DNA of 64,000 nucleotides from Paenibacillus sp. J23TS9 (GTDB lineage: Bacteria > Bacillota > Bacilli > Paenibacillales > Paenibacillaceae): the NCBI RefSeq assembly GCF_018403225.1, contig NZ_BOSG01000001.1:1488001-1552000 (forward strand), written 5' to 3'. Positions 33,825-42,294 of this stretch are shown one piece after another (the stretch's first letter is position 1; the number at the start of each line of letters is the position of its first letter). The translations under genes were made by a program, and so were the position numbers. The notes beneath the pieces are model-generated. The model saw nothing but the letters and a program-made list of their open reading frames with translations, had not been told where the DNA came from and made no database searches.

Positions 33825-34805
33825 TTATTCACCCATGATTCCTGCTGCAATTTTGGCGAACTCTTCTTTTGAAAGAGGGTCTTTCGCGTCATCCGTGATG
33901 TTGTATAATACATGTCCTGTCGCGTCAAGCCATGTTAGTATGCGAGTATAGGTTGCGGCTGAACCCGATTCAGGTGATGACAGGAGCATCTCCTTTCCGT
34001 TTACCACTAGTTTCTCAGCATTTCCGGAAGGAACCTGAACGGTTGAATTCGTGGGCTTGGAGAAAGCGACGATGTTGATCTGATGATCTCCTTTGCGATA
34101 TCGAATCATCGATGATGCCCCTTTCGTTGGAGGAATCATTTTGTAAAATAACGCTTGCTCGTCCGTAGATTTCTCCGCCATTGCCTTCAGTTCTGCTAGA
34201 AGCTGTTCATATTCAGGAGTTCCCGCGAAAGGTTCAGGCTTCGCCTGAATGCTGCCGGTGTCAAATAAATAACCTTTGGGCATATATGTTGGCTCTTGAA
34301 TTTGTGGCGTATCCGTGGTTTGCATTTCTTTGGATAATTCATCATAACTCCGGTGCATATACGGGACATACAGGAAATGAACCGGGTTGAGCGTCTCAGC
34401 CGCCTGTATTTGTTTGTCCTTGACATAATAGGCAGCCATCTCGCCAGGCTTCAGTTTTTTCTTGAGCTCTGCTTCATACTTATCCAATACATTTATGTAA
34501 TAATTCGCGTAAGGGTTGGACTGCTGTGCAATCGAAGTTATGACGATTTTTCCTTCATGGTTTCTAATTTCAATGAATCTGGTGCCCGCGTATACGGTAA
34601 TGGATGAGAGCAGGACCACAGCGCAAAATGAGGCGATAAGAGCCATCCTCCGACGAGTGCCTGCACGCAGATCGGATTTTCTTCTTCCCTCGTATTGATG
34701 AACTTTGCGCATTACAGCAGAAGTAACGTCGATATGATCATGACTTTCCATGCGTTCCATGTTTCTCAGAGCTTGACCTTGACCAGACTCTCCTCTGTCT
34801 TGCAT
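33825..34805 (-). CDS. membrane anti-sigma factor (DUF4367-like ectodomain)
   Basis: 326 residues. A cytoplasmic N-terminus (about 1-50) is followed by a single helix (RMALIASFCAVVLLSSITVYA) and an ectodomain of about 245 residues with MPKGYLFDTGSI and a C-terminal NGKEMLLSS / WLDATGHVLYNI block like DUF4367. The start ATG at 34805 lies 40 nt inside the sigma gene, behind AAGGTGAG; an ATG at 34760 is an alternative. The overlap with the ECF sigma gene and the membrane topology mark it as the sigma's cognate regulator. The cytoplasmic part lacks an obvious zinc-binding HxxxCxxC, so it is not a ZAS-type anti-sigma. Confidence 0.8.
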   Translation of the reverse strand: MQDRGESGQGQALRNMERMESHDHIDVTSAVMRKVHQYEGRRKSDLRAGTRRRMALIASFCAVVLLSSITVYAGTRFIEIRNHEGKIVITSIAQQSNPYANYYINVLDKYEAELKKKLKPGEMAAYYVKDKQIQAAETLNPVHFLYVPYMHRSYDELSKEMQTTDTPQIQEPTYMPKGYLFDTGSIQAKPEPFAGTPEYEQLLAELKAMAEKSTDEQALFYKMIPPTKGASSMIRYRKGDHQINIVAFSKPTNSTVQVPSGNAEKLVVNGKEMLLSSPESGSAATYTRILTWLDATGHVLYNITDDAKDPLSKEEFAKIAAGIMGE

Positions 34806-35359
34806 CCTTTCTCACCTTCCTTCTCAACGATCAGCCGGATCACTTTTTGCTTTAATCGCATATATTTTTTCTTGACCGCATCCGTGCTTTTACCGAGAAT
34901 GTCGGCGATCTCGGCAAATCGTTTTTCTTCAAAAACTCTTAAAATCAGAATACTTCGCTCATCCGCCGATAGCCTAGACAGGGCATATTCAAGCGATGGA
35001 CTGAACAGTTGACGATCCAACTTCTGTTCAGCGCTTTCGGTGAAAGTTACAGACTTAAAGAGTCGATATACTCGATCACGGACACGGCGCTTACGGAGCA
35101 AATTAAGACAGTGATGATAAGCAATCTTATACAACCATGATGAGAACGTCGCCCTCGGTTCATACAAATCAAGCTTCCTGTAGGTCTTGAATAAAATATC
35201 CTGAACTGCGTCTCGAGCATCTTGCTTACACCCGAGCATACGCCTGCAGTATACATAGATTTGTTGTTGGTACATTTCTACAATCGGTCGAAAAGCTTCT
35301 CGATCACCTGCTTTCACCCGACTAACATACTCCTCTGTTGAGTCCAACTCTGAGTTCAC
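34766..35359 (-). CDS. ECF RNA polymerase sigma factor
   Basis: 197 residues from a GTG. Region 2 shows YVYCRRMLGCKQDARDAVQDILFKTYR and FSSWLYKIAYHHCLNLLRKRR. Region 4 shows LSADERSILILRVFEEKRFAEIADILGKSTDAVKKKYMRLKQK. It has the size and layout of SigW/SigM-type ECF factors that answer to envelope stress. It overlaps the downstream anti-sigma gene by 40 nt. Confidence 0.92.
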   Translation of the reverse strand: MNSELDSTEEYVSRVKAGDREAFRPIVEMYQQQIYVYCRRMLGCKQDARDAVQDILFKTYRKLDLYEPRATFSSWLYKIAYHHCLNLLRKRRVRDRVYRLFKSVTFTESAEQKLDRQLFSPSLEYALSRLSADERSILILRVFEEKRFAEIADILGKSTDAVKKKYMRLKQKVIRLIVEKEGEKGCKTEESLVKVKL

Positions 35360-35760
35360 CCCACTTCTCTGTTTATCCCTTAAAACACTTCTGGTTGCCC
35401 AAAAGGGACATTTGAATTTTTGAATTGTTGTTTTTTATCGACGCAGAACAAAATGGACTGCCTTAAAGGCAGCCGTTTTCCTTCTAGTGACGTTGGCATG
35501 TGAAAATAATATTTGGTCTTTCCAATTATATCCCACACATATTTGAATCTCTCCCTTGAGTATGAATCAAGTTCACTGACCGAACGTATTTCGCCCAAAA
35601 CATGAAACGATTAATCATATCTGTCCTCGAAAACGGGCCGAGGCAAGACCGTAAATGGGACTGTGTGCAGCGAATAAGGCGCTCTCTTTCCATATATGAC
35701 TTAATCTGTATAGTCATATATAATAGATTGATAGTCAATTATATTGGAGGAGGAATATCC
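35360..35760. other. intergenic region before the M42 peptidase
   Basis: No gene recognised. The right end holds a 9-bp inverted repeat TATATGACT (35693-35701) / AGTCATATA (35712-35720), whose right arm overlaps a TATAAT box (35719-35724), the likely -10 of the peptidase promoter. Such a repeat could be an operator. A GGAGGAGG ribosome site follows at about 35746. Confidence 0.4.
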
Positions 35761-36846
35761 TTGGACTCTACCTTGCAAATGTTAAAAGCTCTAACCGACG
35801 CCAACGGCGTACCAGGTCACGAAGACGAAGTGCGCGACGTTATGCGGGAGCACATTGCCCCTTACGCTGATGAAGTGACGGTTGATCATCTCGGCAGCTT
35901 GATCGCCAAAAAAACGGGCACAGCCCCGGACGGCCCTAAAATTATGGTAGCCGGACATTTGGATGAAATCGGTTTCATGGTGACGCGGATCGACGACAAA
36001 GGCTTCCTATACTTTCAACCGCTCGGCGGCTGGTGGGAGCAAGTGATGCAAGCGCAGCGGGTGACCGTCATGACGCGCAAGGGGAACATTCCCGGCGTGA
36101 TCGGCTCGAAACCGCCGCATATTTTATCGCCGGAAGCCCGCAAAAATCCAGTTGACAAAAAAGAGATGTTCATTGATATCGGCGCGGAAAGCAAAGAACA
36201 AGCTACGGAGTTCGGCGTTCGCCCGGGCGACTCCATCGTACCTGTTTGCGAATTTACCGTGATGAAAAATGAAAAAATGCTGATGGCAAAAGCTTGGGAC
36301 AACCGCATCGGCTGTGCCATTGCGATCGAAGTACTGAAGCAATTGAAAAACGTCGAGCATCCGAATACCGTATACGGAGTCGGCACCGTTCAAGAGGAAG
36401 TCGGCTTGCGCGGAGCGAAAACGGCCGCAAATGTCATTCAACCGGATATCGGTTTCTCGGTTGACGTAGGGATCGCCGGCGATACGCCGGGTGTGAGCGA
36501 GAAGGACGCCTTGGCCAAAATGGGCAAAGGGCCACAAATTCTCATTTATGACGGATCGATGATCTCGCATCGCCGTCTGCGCAACTTCGTTACCGACACA
36601 GCGGATGAGCTAGGCATTCCTTATCAATTCGACTATGTCGCAGGAGGCGGCACCGACGCGGGCGCCATTCACGTGACAGCCGGCGGCGTACCGTCGCTTG
36701 CGATTTCGATTGCAACGCGATATATTCACACGCATGCGGCGATTCTTCACCGCGAGGATTTCGAAAATGCCGTGAAGCTGATTAACGAAGTAATCAAACG
36801 ATTGGATAAAAACAAAGTGAAGGAACTTACATTCGGCCAAGGGTAA
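35761..36846 (+). CDS. M42-family metallo-aminopeptidase
   Basis: 361 residues from a TTG at 35761, fixed by the GGAGGAGG site just before it. Metal ligands are visible in order: AGHLDEIGF (His), [10 protein letters not shown] (Asp), VQEEVGLRG (Glu pair with catalytic Glu), SVDVGIAG (Asp) and YIHTHAAI (His). This is the glutamyl-aminopeptidase/FrvX/YsdC type, a cytosolic enzyme with two metal ions that forms large assemblies and trims peptides. The gene is GC-richer than its flanks and shows codon use of a well expressed gene. A terminator follows. Confidence 0.93.
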   Translation: MDSTLQMLKALTDANGVPGHEDEVRDVMREHIAPYADEVTVDHLGSLIAKKTGTAPDGPKIMVAGHLDEIGFMVTRIDDKGFLYFQPLGGWWEQVMQAQRVTVMTRKGNIPGVIGSKPPHILSPEARKNPVDKKEMFIDIGAESKEQATEFGVRPGDSIVPVCEFTVMKNEKMLMAKAWDNRIGCAIAIEVLKQLKNVEHPNTVYGVGTVQEEVGLRGAKTAANVIQPDIGFSVDVGIAGDTPGVSEKDALAKMGKGPQILIYDGSMISHRRLRNFVTDTADELGIPYQFDYVAGGGTDAGAIHVTAGGVPSLAISIATRYIHTHAAILHREDFENAVKLINEVIKRLDKNKVKELTFGQG

Positions 36847-36896
36847 GGAGTGACTGCGCTCTCTTCCCGATTTTGGTTCTATGTGTGTTTGCGCAA

Positions 36897-36931
36897 CGCG
36901 GCTGCCGATCTATGTCGGCAGCCGCGTATTC
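36897..36931 (+). terminator. terminator after M42 peptidase
   Basis: CGCGGCTGCCGA (36897-36908) and TCGGCAGCCGCG (36915-36926) form a perfect 12-bp GC-rich stem, then TATTCGTTTATTT. Confidence 0.88.
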
Positions 36932-36958
36932 GTTTATTTATTGAGCTATCGTGTCCCG

Positions 36959-37411
36959 TTAGCGTAGCCCTTCATTCATTTGTTTAAGGTGATGGATATC
37001 GTGATCAATGAATATCTTTAAGTATTTATCAACTGTAAATTGACGTTTACCGGAACCAATTGTGAACTTAGCATTACTGTCGATATCAGATATCGCCCCA
37101 ATTAATAGTCTTCTATTCAGGACAAACTCATCTATTAAAGAACCTGTTGTTGTAAAAACACTTATGTATTCGATGGCTTCTCTGTTATGTAAGTCATGAT
37201 TAGGGAAAGCGTTCAAGTTTGTACCCTCATTCATATACGGGACGTGATTCCCTAAAATGAACTTATCCCAATAATATAGATGTCCTATGATTTCCTTGAC
37301 TGACCACTTCCCTTCACGTATTGGCTCACGTAGGCGTTGTTCATCGAGTTCTTTATACTTCAGTATTTCTTCTGCTGTCTGACCATAACTCAAAGCTGCC
37401 TTATTACTCAT
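36959..37411 (-). CDS. DinB-family protein
   Basis: 150 residues forming a four-helix bundle. Motifs are LREPIREGKWSVKEIIGHLYYWDKF (first metal His), and IFIDHDIHHLKQMNEGL (the paired His of the C-terminal helix). DinB/YfiT proteins bind Ni or Zn and include thiol transferases that use bacillithiol. The ATG follows GGAGGT at about 7 nt. It stands next to a MerR remnant and an epimerase pseudogene. The exact activity is unknown. Confidence 0.85.
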   Translation of the reverse strand: MSNKAALSYGQTAEEILKYKELDEQRLREPIREGKWSVKEIIGHLYYWDKFILGNHVPYMNEGTNLNAFPNHDLHNREAIEYISVFTTTGSLIDEFVLNRRLLIGAISDIDSNAKFTIGSGKRQFTVDKYLKIFIDHDIHHLKQMNEGLR

Positions 37412-37427
37412 TTATTAACCTCCATTT

Positions 37428-37532
37428 CTAATATAGTCGCCGAACAAAATCGCTTGTTGGTATTCCTGTTTCATAAAATTGGATCGTATGGATCGTTAAT
37501 CCCATCTTGTCCGCCAGTTCCTGAATTTTCAT
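37428..37532 (-). pseudogene. truncated MerR-family regulator
   Basis: 34 codons from an ATG with a good ribosome site (GAAGGA): MKIQELADKMGLTIHTIQFY, then ETGIPTSDFVRRLY and stop. This is the first HTH of MerR proteins (usually 'MxIxELAxxxGLTxHTIRFYE'); the Arg of TIRFY is Gln here. A deletion has removed the rest (normal length about 120-140). It faces the frameshifted epimerase and the intergenic space has the long-spacer promoter MerR proteins act on. Confidence 0.7.
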
Positions 37533-37554
37533 GATTATTTTTCCTTCAGACCGC

Positions 37555-37585
37555 TTGCCTTAGAGTTAACTTTATAGTTTATGCT
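37555..37585 (+). promoter_or_regulatory. MerR-type promoter with 19-nt spacer
   Basis: TTGCCT (37555-37560), then a 19-nt spacer TAGAGTTAACTTTATAGTT, then TATGCT (37580-37585). The spacer with CTTAGAGTTAAC and its inexact mirror is the classic operator of MerR-type activators acting on over-long promoters. The downstream gene is the frameshifted epimerase. Confidence 0.6.
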
Positions 37586-37626
37586 TAACATGATCAAGCA
37601 GTCAACACTTGAAGGAGGATATCATT

Positions 37627-38471
37627 ATGCATGTTTTTGTTACAGGAGCAACTGGGTATGTCGGTTCCGCGGTCGTCCGGGAACTAATCGTCGCGGGACA
37701 TACCGTGTCGGGTCTTTGCCGTTCTGAAGAGAAAGCCGCGGGATTAAAGGCGGCGGGCGCCGAAGTGGTGTATGGCACGCTGGACGATCTCGATACTCTG
37801 GGCAGTGCCGCCGCGGCTGCTGACGGCGTGATTCATTTGGCGTTTACCAACGATTTTTCGACTTTGAAGGTGCATTAGCTCTGGATTTGAGGGCCGCCCA
37901 AGCCATGGGAGCGGCGCTCGAAGGCTCCGGCAAGCCGTTCATTACCACGGCTCACGCAAATGGACATACCGTGGATCAAGCAGTGCTCGCAATGGCAGAG
38001 CGGGGTACTCGGACATCGATCGTCTCACTTGCACCGTCCGTGCACGGCGAAGGCGATAAAGGCTTTGTGCCATTAATGATCAACATCGCCCGGGCGAAGG
38101 GCTACGCTGCCTACATCGGCGACGGAACGAACCGCTGGCCGGCGGTTCATCGCCTGGATGCGGCGGTTCTGTACCGTTTGGCGCTGGAATCCGCCCCGGC
38201 TGGCTCACGGCTGCTTGGCACTGGCGATGAAGGCATCCCGCTTTGCGAGATCGCTGCTGTTATCGGGCAGCAATTGAAGATGCCGACAGTCAGCATAACA
38301 CCTGAGGAAGCAGCCTCTCATTTTGGATTTCTGGGCCCCATTGCGTCATTGGACATCACAAACTTGTACAACACTGCGCAAGCGAGTCTGGCAACACGGG
38401 AACTTCTGGGCTGGAAACCGGTACAGCCCGGATTGATCGCCGACCTCGAAAAAGGGCATTATTTTGCATAA
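37627..38471 (+). pseudogene. NAD-dependent epimerase/dehydratase-like SDR with a frameshift
   Basis: Start ATG 37627 follows GGAGGAT. First part: HVFVTGATGYVGSAVVRELI and DGVIHLAFTNDFS (atypical SDR, Rossmann GATGYVG). At about 37858-37866 the frame breaks in a T5 run and stops after LKVH, while the next frame continues DFEGALALDLRAAQAMGAAL and stays open to 38471 with the rest of the domain (VHRLDAAVLYRLALE, ATRELLGWKP). Together the parts give about 280 residues, the normal length. A single-base loss explains it, either a true mutation or a sequencing error. The active-site Tyr-x3-Lys is not obvious, as in many atypical members. Confidence 0.8.
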
Positions 38472-38638
38472 AAAGGGAGCGAACCCAAAGCCTTAATTGG
38501 CTGCTTGGGACATTCCCTTATAATTACTTCGACTTTAGCTGATAGTATTGGTTGGACTACAGCAATGTTGATATCGTTTAATTTCGTAGGTCTGTCCCAA
38601 TGCCTATTTGCATGGCTGAGAAAGCTCCGCCAAACAAC

Positions 38639-38684
38639 AAATAAACTCAACCACATCTAGATTGGTGGTTGAGTTTATTTGTTT
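38639..38684. terminator. bidirectional terminator
   Basis: AAATAAACTCAACCAC and GGTGGTTGAGTTTATTT (about 38639-38682) form a 16-bp stem with an ATCTAGATT loop between the epimerase pseudogene and the convergent FAD reductase. Confidence 0.8.
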
Positions 38685-38809
38685 GATGACGCCCAAAGAG
38701 ATAAGTTCGAGGGCAACTTCTCTCTCCATCAAAACACGTGTATGTTCTTGTCGTCTTACATTAACCGTACTCACTAAAGTGCAGAATTCCCCTCGCGCTA
38801 TGGATCAAA

Positions 38810-39721
38810 TCATTGTTTATTCTGCCAAGCTTCCTGATTTAATTCTCCGTTTATTGCTGCTGCAGCTAAGGCTCCTGATGCGGCTGCTGCAATAGATTGA
38901 TGCATTAGTGACGACGCGTCGCCTGCTGCGTAAACGCCATGGACACTTGATTTTCCGAATTCGTTGACTGCAATCACCCCCGTATCCGATATGCTGCAGC
39001 CAAGAACCTGCGGCAAATCCGTTCCCGCAACCAGTTCCGGCTTGAAGAAGATTCCCGTGCACGGAATTTCTGTCCCATCCTCAAGCACAACATGGTTTAC
39101 CATACCTTCGCTGGATAAAATGGCACGAATTGGTTGATTGAATAGCGGAATCTGATGATCCCGCAATTCATTGCGTTCAGACTCGCTCAATTCATCGGGG
39201 CCGTTCGTGCAAATGATAAACTGCTTCGTCCATCCCGACAACAATGGAGCGAAATGCATGAGCGCCGCTCCTCTGCTAATGACAACCAGCGGCTGATCCC
39301 TTAATTCCCAACCATCGCAATACGGACAAACAAACGCACTTTTTCCGTATACCTCATCCAATCCCGGAATCCCAAGCTTGCGATCCTTCATTCCTACGGC
39401 AAACAGCAGCTTTTTGCTGGCGATCTTCATCCCTGTAGCCGTCTCTAGCAAGAAGTTTCCGTCCTCACCCGAGATCGAGACAACTGTACCTTCGGCATGG
39501 GAAACCGACGGATAGCCGCGCAGCTGATCCTTCGCAATACTGCGGAATTCACTCGGGCTGATTCCGTCCCGCGTCAAAAACCCATGCGCCTCCCGTGTCA
39601 CGGCATTGCGGGGACGTCCCTCATCAATGATGATCGTCTGCTTCCTCGCGCGCCCCAGCATAAGTCCGGCGCTCAAACCCGCGGGACCTCCCCCAATTAT
39701 CGCTACATCCACTTTGTTCAT
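38810..39721 (-). CDS. thioredoxin-reductase-like FAD/NAD(P) oxidoreductase
   Basis: 303 residues. The FAD site reads VAIIGGGPAGLSAGLMLGRAR; the redox pair is FVCPYCDGWE (CxxC between the FAD and NADPH halves); the C-terminal FAD motif is HGVYAAGDASSLMHQSI. The NADPH loop (VVISRGAALMHFAPLL) lacks the GGGDSA motif, so nucleotide use may differ from classical TrxB. Related enzymes sit beside regulators and reduce small thiols or act as ferredoxin-independent disulfide reductases (the HcbA/TrxB-like group). It lies apart from the redox cluster at 25-31 kb. Confidence 0.88.
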   Translation of the reverse strand: MNKVDVAIIGGGPAGLSAGLMLGRARKQTIIIDEGRPRNAVTREAHGFLTRDGISPSEFRSIAKDQLRGYPSVSHAEGTVVSISGEDGNFLLETATGMKIASKKLLFAVGMKDRKLGIPGLDEVYGKSAFVCPYCDGWELRDQPLVVISRGAALMHFAPLLSGWTKQFIICTNGPDELSESERNELRDHQIPLFNQPIRAILSSEGMVNHVVLEDGTEIPCTGIFFKPELVAGTDLPQVLGCSISDTGVIAVNEFGKSSVHGVYAAGDASSLMHQSIAAAASGALAAAAINGELNQEAWQNKQ

Positions 39722-39953
39722 GAATATTATCCTCCTCGTTCGTATGTTATTCGATATTTATGGCGACAGCAGGCTGGATACGGTCTTCTCTGTCGCATAT
39801 ATGTTGACTTTGCAGACGAACATTCAACTTGCCGAACCGCCGACTTGCCGGATGTTCACTTGTTCGCCGGGATAGCACGGTTGTCGTTGTATACTCGTCT
39901 TGACATATAGAGTTTAAAGACACTAGATATCTCTAATTTGTAAAAAAAATTTA

Positions 39954-40136
39954 GTTTGATCGATAGCCGCCATTCACCCCCTTTATCGAATCAATGATAT
40001 CTTCCTTCACCTTTGACAGTATTTTAGACTAATAGGCGGGAGATACCTTTGCCTCTCCGCAAACTGCTGATCACCTATTGGTCTTTGGGAAGCCACCATA
40101 ATAAGAAAGAGCATCTTATGTAGGACATATGCCTGG
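39954..40136 (-). pseudogene. degenerate copy of the Rrf2 gene's 5' half
   Basis: The sequence matches, with many substitutions and small indels, the segment 41048-41231 inside the intact Rrf2 gene about 1.1 kb away: shared strings include AATCAATGAT/ATTCAATCAT, GGCGGGAGATAC / GGTGGGAGATAC, CACCTATTGGT and AAGAAAGAGCATC. Stops now interrupt the frame. It represents an old duplication or a diverged paralogue that decayed. Confidence 0.65.
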
Positions 40137-40204
40137 AAAAAAATATCGTTGTCATACTCCCCAAGAGTTGACTCAAACTTACCGAAAGGATCTTCATGGC
40201 ATCA

Positions 40205-40675
40205 CTAAGGTTTAGCGAGGTTCATTTTCGGCGGGATATACCCGAGTTGCCTGCCCATTTTTACAATTTGGCCTCTATGATGAAATTCGTGGGTGATGGT
40301 GTGTGTAAAAAGCCATAATTCCGTTAACCCTACGCTGTCACTTTGCCAGGATGCTTGATTGGTAGGTTCCCATTTGTTTTTAAAATCATTCAGAAATTCA
40401 TGAACCAGGGCATCCGTTTTCTTAAAAACTTCACGCATTTCTTGTACATTGTCAACGGATTCTGGTTTTATTTTGGGAAGTGATTTACCAAGTGCGCGAC
40501 TCCCCAACCATACCCTATAACAATCGGCTACATGAGCATGCAGACTGCGAATAGAAATTCCGCCTAAGGCTTCCATTTCTTTAACATAATCTGCATGGGA
40601 GAAAGTCTCGCAATAACGAAATAAAGATTCCCTTGTGCGTTGGATCAATTCATACTGGCTTTTGAATACATCCAT
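40205..40675 (-). CDS. DinB-family protein, second
   Basis: 156 residues from ATG 40675 (AAAGGAGAG 9 nt upstream). The four-helix bundle pattern: a first-helix His in SIRSLHAHVADCYRVWLG, and LWLFTHTITHEFHHRGQIVKMGRQLGY with the HxxxHxxH metal site of the DinB superfamily. The preserved motif suggests an active metalloenzyme (perhaps a bacillithiol-dependent transferase). It follows the Rrf2 gene on the same strand with 175 nt between them. Confidence 0.85.
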   Translation of the reverse strand: MDVFKSQYELIQRTRESLFRYCETFSHADYVKEMEALGGISIRSLHAHVADCYRVWLGSRALGKSLPKIKPESVDNVQEMREVFKKTDALVHEFLNDFKNKWEPTNQASWQSDSVGLTELWLFTHTITHEFHHRGQIVKMGRQLGYIPPKMNLAKP

Positions 40676-40850
40676 CTTCTCACTCTCCTTTTGATCATTT
40701 GTCACTACGATCTGCCCATTTCCTTTTGCAACCAGAATGTTCCGCAAATGGCTTCGGCCGATCAAATGTTGGCTCAATAGATCATTCAGTTTCTTATTAC
40801 AGATTTCAAAGACATGTGATGTCCTTAATTAAATAAAAAAAAAGAAAGTA

Positions 40851-41252
40851 TTATATGACTATATCCAAATCCCGCACAAGATCAGACATTTTCTGATTTC
40901 TCAACTGTTCTTCCATCTTCTGCTCTGCCGATAACACCACTTTTTGAATCGGGCATCCTGGTCCATGATCGAAACTGCAATCGAACAAGGAGGCTGAACC
41001 TTCAATCGCATGAATAATATCTAAGAACGAAATATTTTCCCAATTTCGTTTGAGCCGATATCCGCCATTTACCCCCGTTATCGATTCAATCATGCCCGCC
41101 TTGACCAACTTGGTCAGAATTTTGGACAGATAGGTGGGAGATACGCTCTGCCGCTCTGCCAACTGCTGAACACCTATTGGTTTTTGAGGAGTCGCCGCAG
41201 TAAGAAAGAGCATCGTATGAAGGGCATAATCGGTAGCCTTTGAGAACTTCAT
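40851..41252 (-). CDS. Rrf2-family transcriptional regulator
   Basis: 133 residues: MKFSKATDYALHTMLFLTA, GVQQLAERQSVSPTYLSKILTKLVKAGMIESITGVNGGYRL (winged helix) and the sensor loop with LFDCSFDHGPGCPIQ, whose Cys residues could bind an Fe-S cluster or sense nitrosative/thiol stress as in NsrR/IscR/CymR relatives. Only two of the usual three clustered Cys are seen. Neighbour DinB gene and the decayed paralogue suggest a small regulon duplicated here. Confidence 0.88.
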   Translation of the reverse strand: MKFSKATDYALHTMLFLTAATPQKPIGVQQLAERQSVSPTYLSKILTKLVKAGMIESITGVNGGYRLKRNWENISFLDIIHAIEGSASLFDCSFDHGPGCPIQKVVLSAEQKMEEQLRNQKMSDLVRDLDIVI

Positions 41253-41369
41253 TCATCATCACCTCAAACACAGATTTAACATATCTATAATAACTATTAT
41301 ATTTCATTACGTCAAGGATAATGTAGATTCAAAAAGTAGAGTTGCCGGATGAAGCATCTATGGCAAGCC

Positions 41370-41506
41370 GAGTGAAATTGACGGCTGGATGTATGGCGCA
41401 GGATTTGCTACCTTCAGATGTGAAGTTGGCTGGGTTTGTTCTAATGTAATCAATCCATCGTTTATTTTACATGTAAAAAACGCCTCAAGGTTGATGCTAT
41501 ATATAT
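41370..41506 (+). other. unrecognised protein-like stretch
   Basis: One plus-strand frame reads KPSEIDGWMYGAGFATFRC, then EVGWVCSNVINPSFILHVKN, with a stop shortly upstream and no start codon. It looks protein-like but I recognise no family; it may be a remnant. The rest of 41253-41506 shows nothing. Confidence 0.2.
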
Positions 41507-41680
41507 TCATCCCTTTTCACGGACAATAATTTCACTTATGTCCACATGATCCGGTTGCTCAATCGCATATGCCATGGCATTAGCAATGACCTTCGGAGAA
41601 AGAGCTGTTTTGCGCTGTTCCTTTAAGCCGGCAGCGATGCCTTCGTCGGTAATATCGTGTCCGAGCTCGGTCTCTGTCAC
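41507..41680 (-). pseudogene. C-terminal remnant of a short-chain dehydrogenase
   Basis: The minus strand reads TETELGHDITDEGIAAGLKE, KVIANAMAYAIEQPDHVDISEIIVREKG and stop (TGA at 41509-41507). This is the 'PG-xx-xTEL ... A-x-AI-x-qP-x-xVxxxEIxxRP' tail of SDRs. A TGA closes the frame just upstream. About 58 of 245 codons remain. Confidence 0.6.
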
Positions 41681-41782
41681 GTTTCAAGATATTTCCCGAT
41701 GATTTTACCGTCCAATGACGACAGCATATGGCAGATAATATATGGTCTTGTCAAAATATCGTCCCCTTTTCGTCATAAGAGC

Positions 41783-42196
41783 TTATTTGGCTGCTTGTTC
41801 ATATACTTCATCGGAAACGGGTTCGAGCCATTCCGGCTTGCCGGCCGTAATGGCGATGTGTTCAAACCAGCTGTCTTTAGCTGCGCCATGCCAGTGCTTC
41901 ACACCATCGTGAGTGACAATAACATCGCCGGGTGTCAGGAATTGAGCAGGCTGCCCTTCTTCTTGGTACCAGCCTTCCCCTCCTGTAACCAATAACAGTT
42001 GAAATCCGTCACGGTGGATATGCCAGTTGTTACGGCATCCCGGTTCAAAGGTTACGTTCCCTACCCCCACATTCACTTTAGGGTCGGCGATCAAGGTTTT
42101 AAGATAACTTTGCCCCACAAAAAATTGTGCGAATGCGTCGTTTTTCTCTCCTGCCGGGAAAATAACACCATTTTTCACTTCTTCATGCTTTGCCAT
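41783..42196 (-). CDS. cupin-domain protein
   Basis: 137 residues from ATG 42196 (TTGGAGGAA 6 nt upstream). Cupin motif 1: GCRNNWHIHRDGFQLLLVTGGEG with two His; motif 2: GDVIVTHDGVKHWHGA with His. This matches the small metal-binding cupins (YxaG-like/CMD-associated). It follows the CMD gene by about 100 nt. In many genomes such a cupin pairs with an alkylhydroperoxidase-like CMD protein, as here. Confidence 0.88.
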   Translation of the reverse strand: MAKHEEVKNGVIFPAGEKNDAFAQFFVGQSYLKTLIADPKVNVGVGNVTFEPGCRNNWHIHRDGFQLLLVTGGEGWYQEEGQPAQFLTPGDVIVTHDGVKHWHGAAKDSWFEHIAITAGKPEWLEPVSDEVYEQAAK

Positions 42197-42294
42197 TTTT
42201 AATTCCTCCAATGAACTGAAATGTTTACGAATCATCTTGATAAAAAAATTTGCTTCGGTTTCGATCGTTTTGACCAAATTAATAATCCCCTGAC

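Noticed and set aside
35526..35738. Possible minus-strand gene upstream of the ECF sigma gene
   Set aside because: No ribosome site, no family, and it overlaps the peptidase promoter region.
37858..37866. Programmed frameshift in the epimerase gene
   Set aside because: No slippery heptamer with a downstream structure was seen; a one-base loss in the T5 run explains it more simply.
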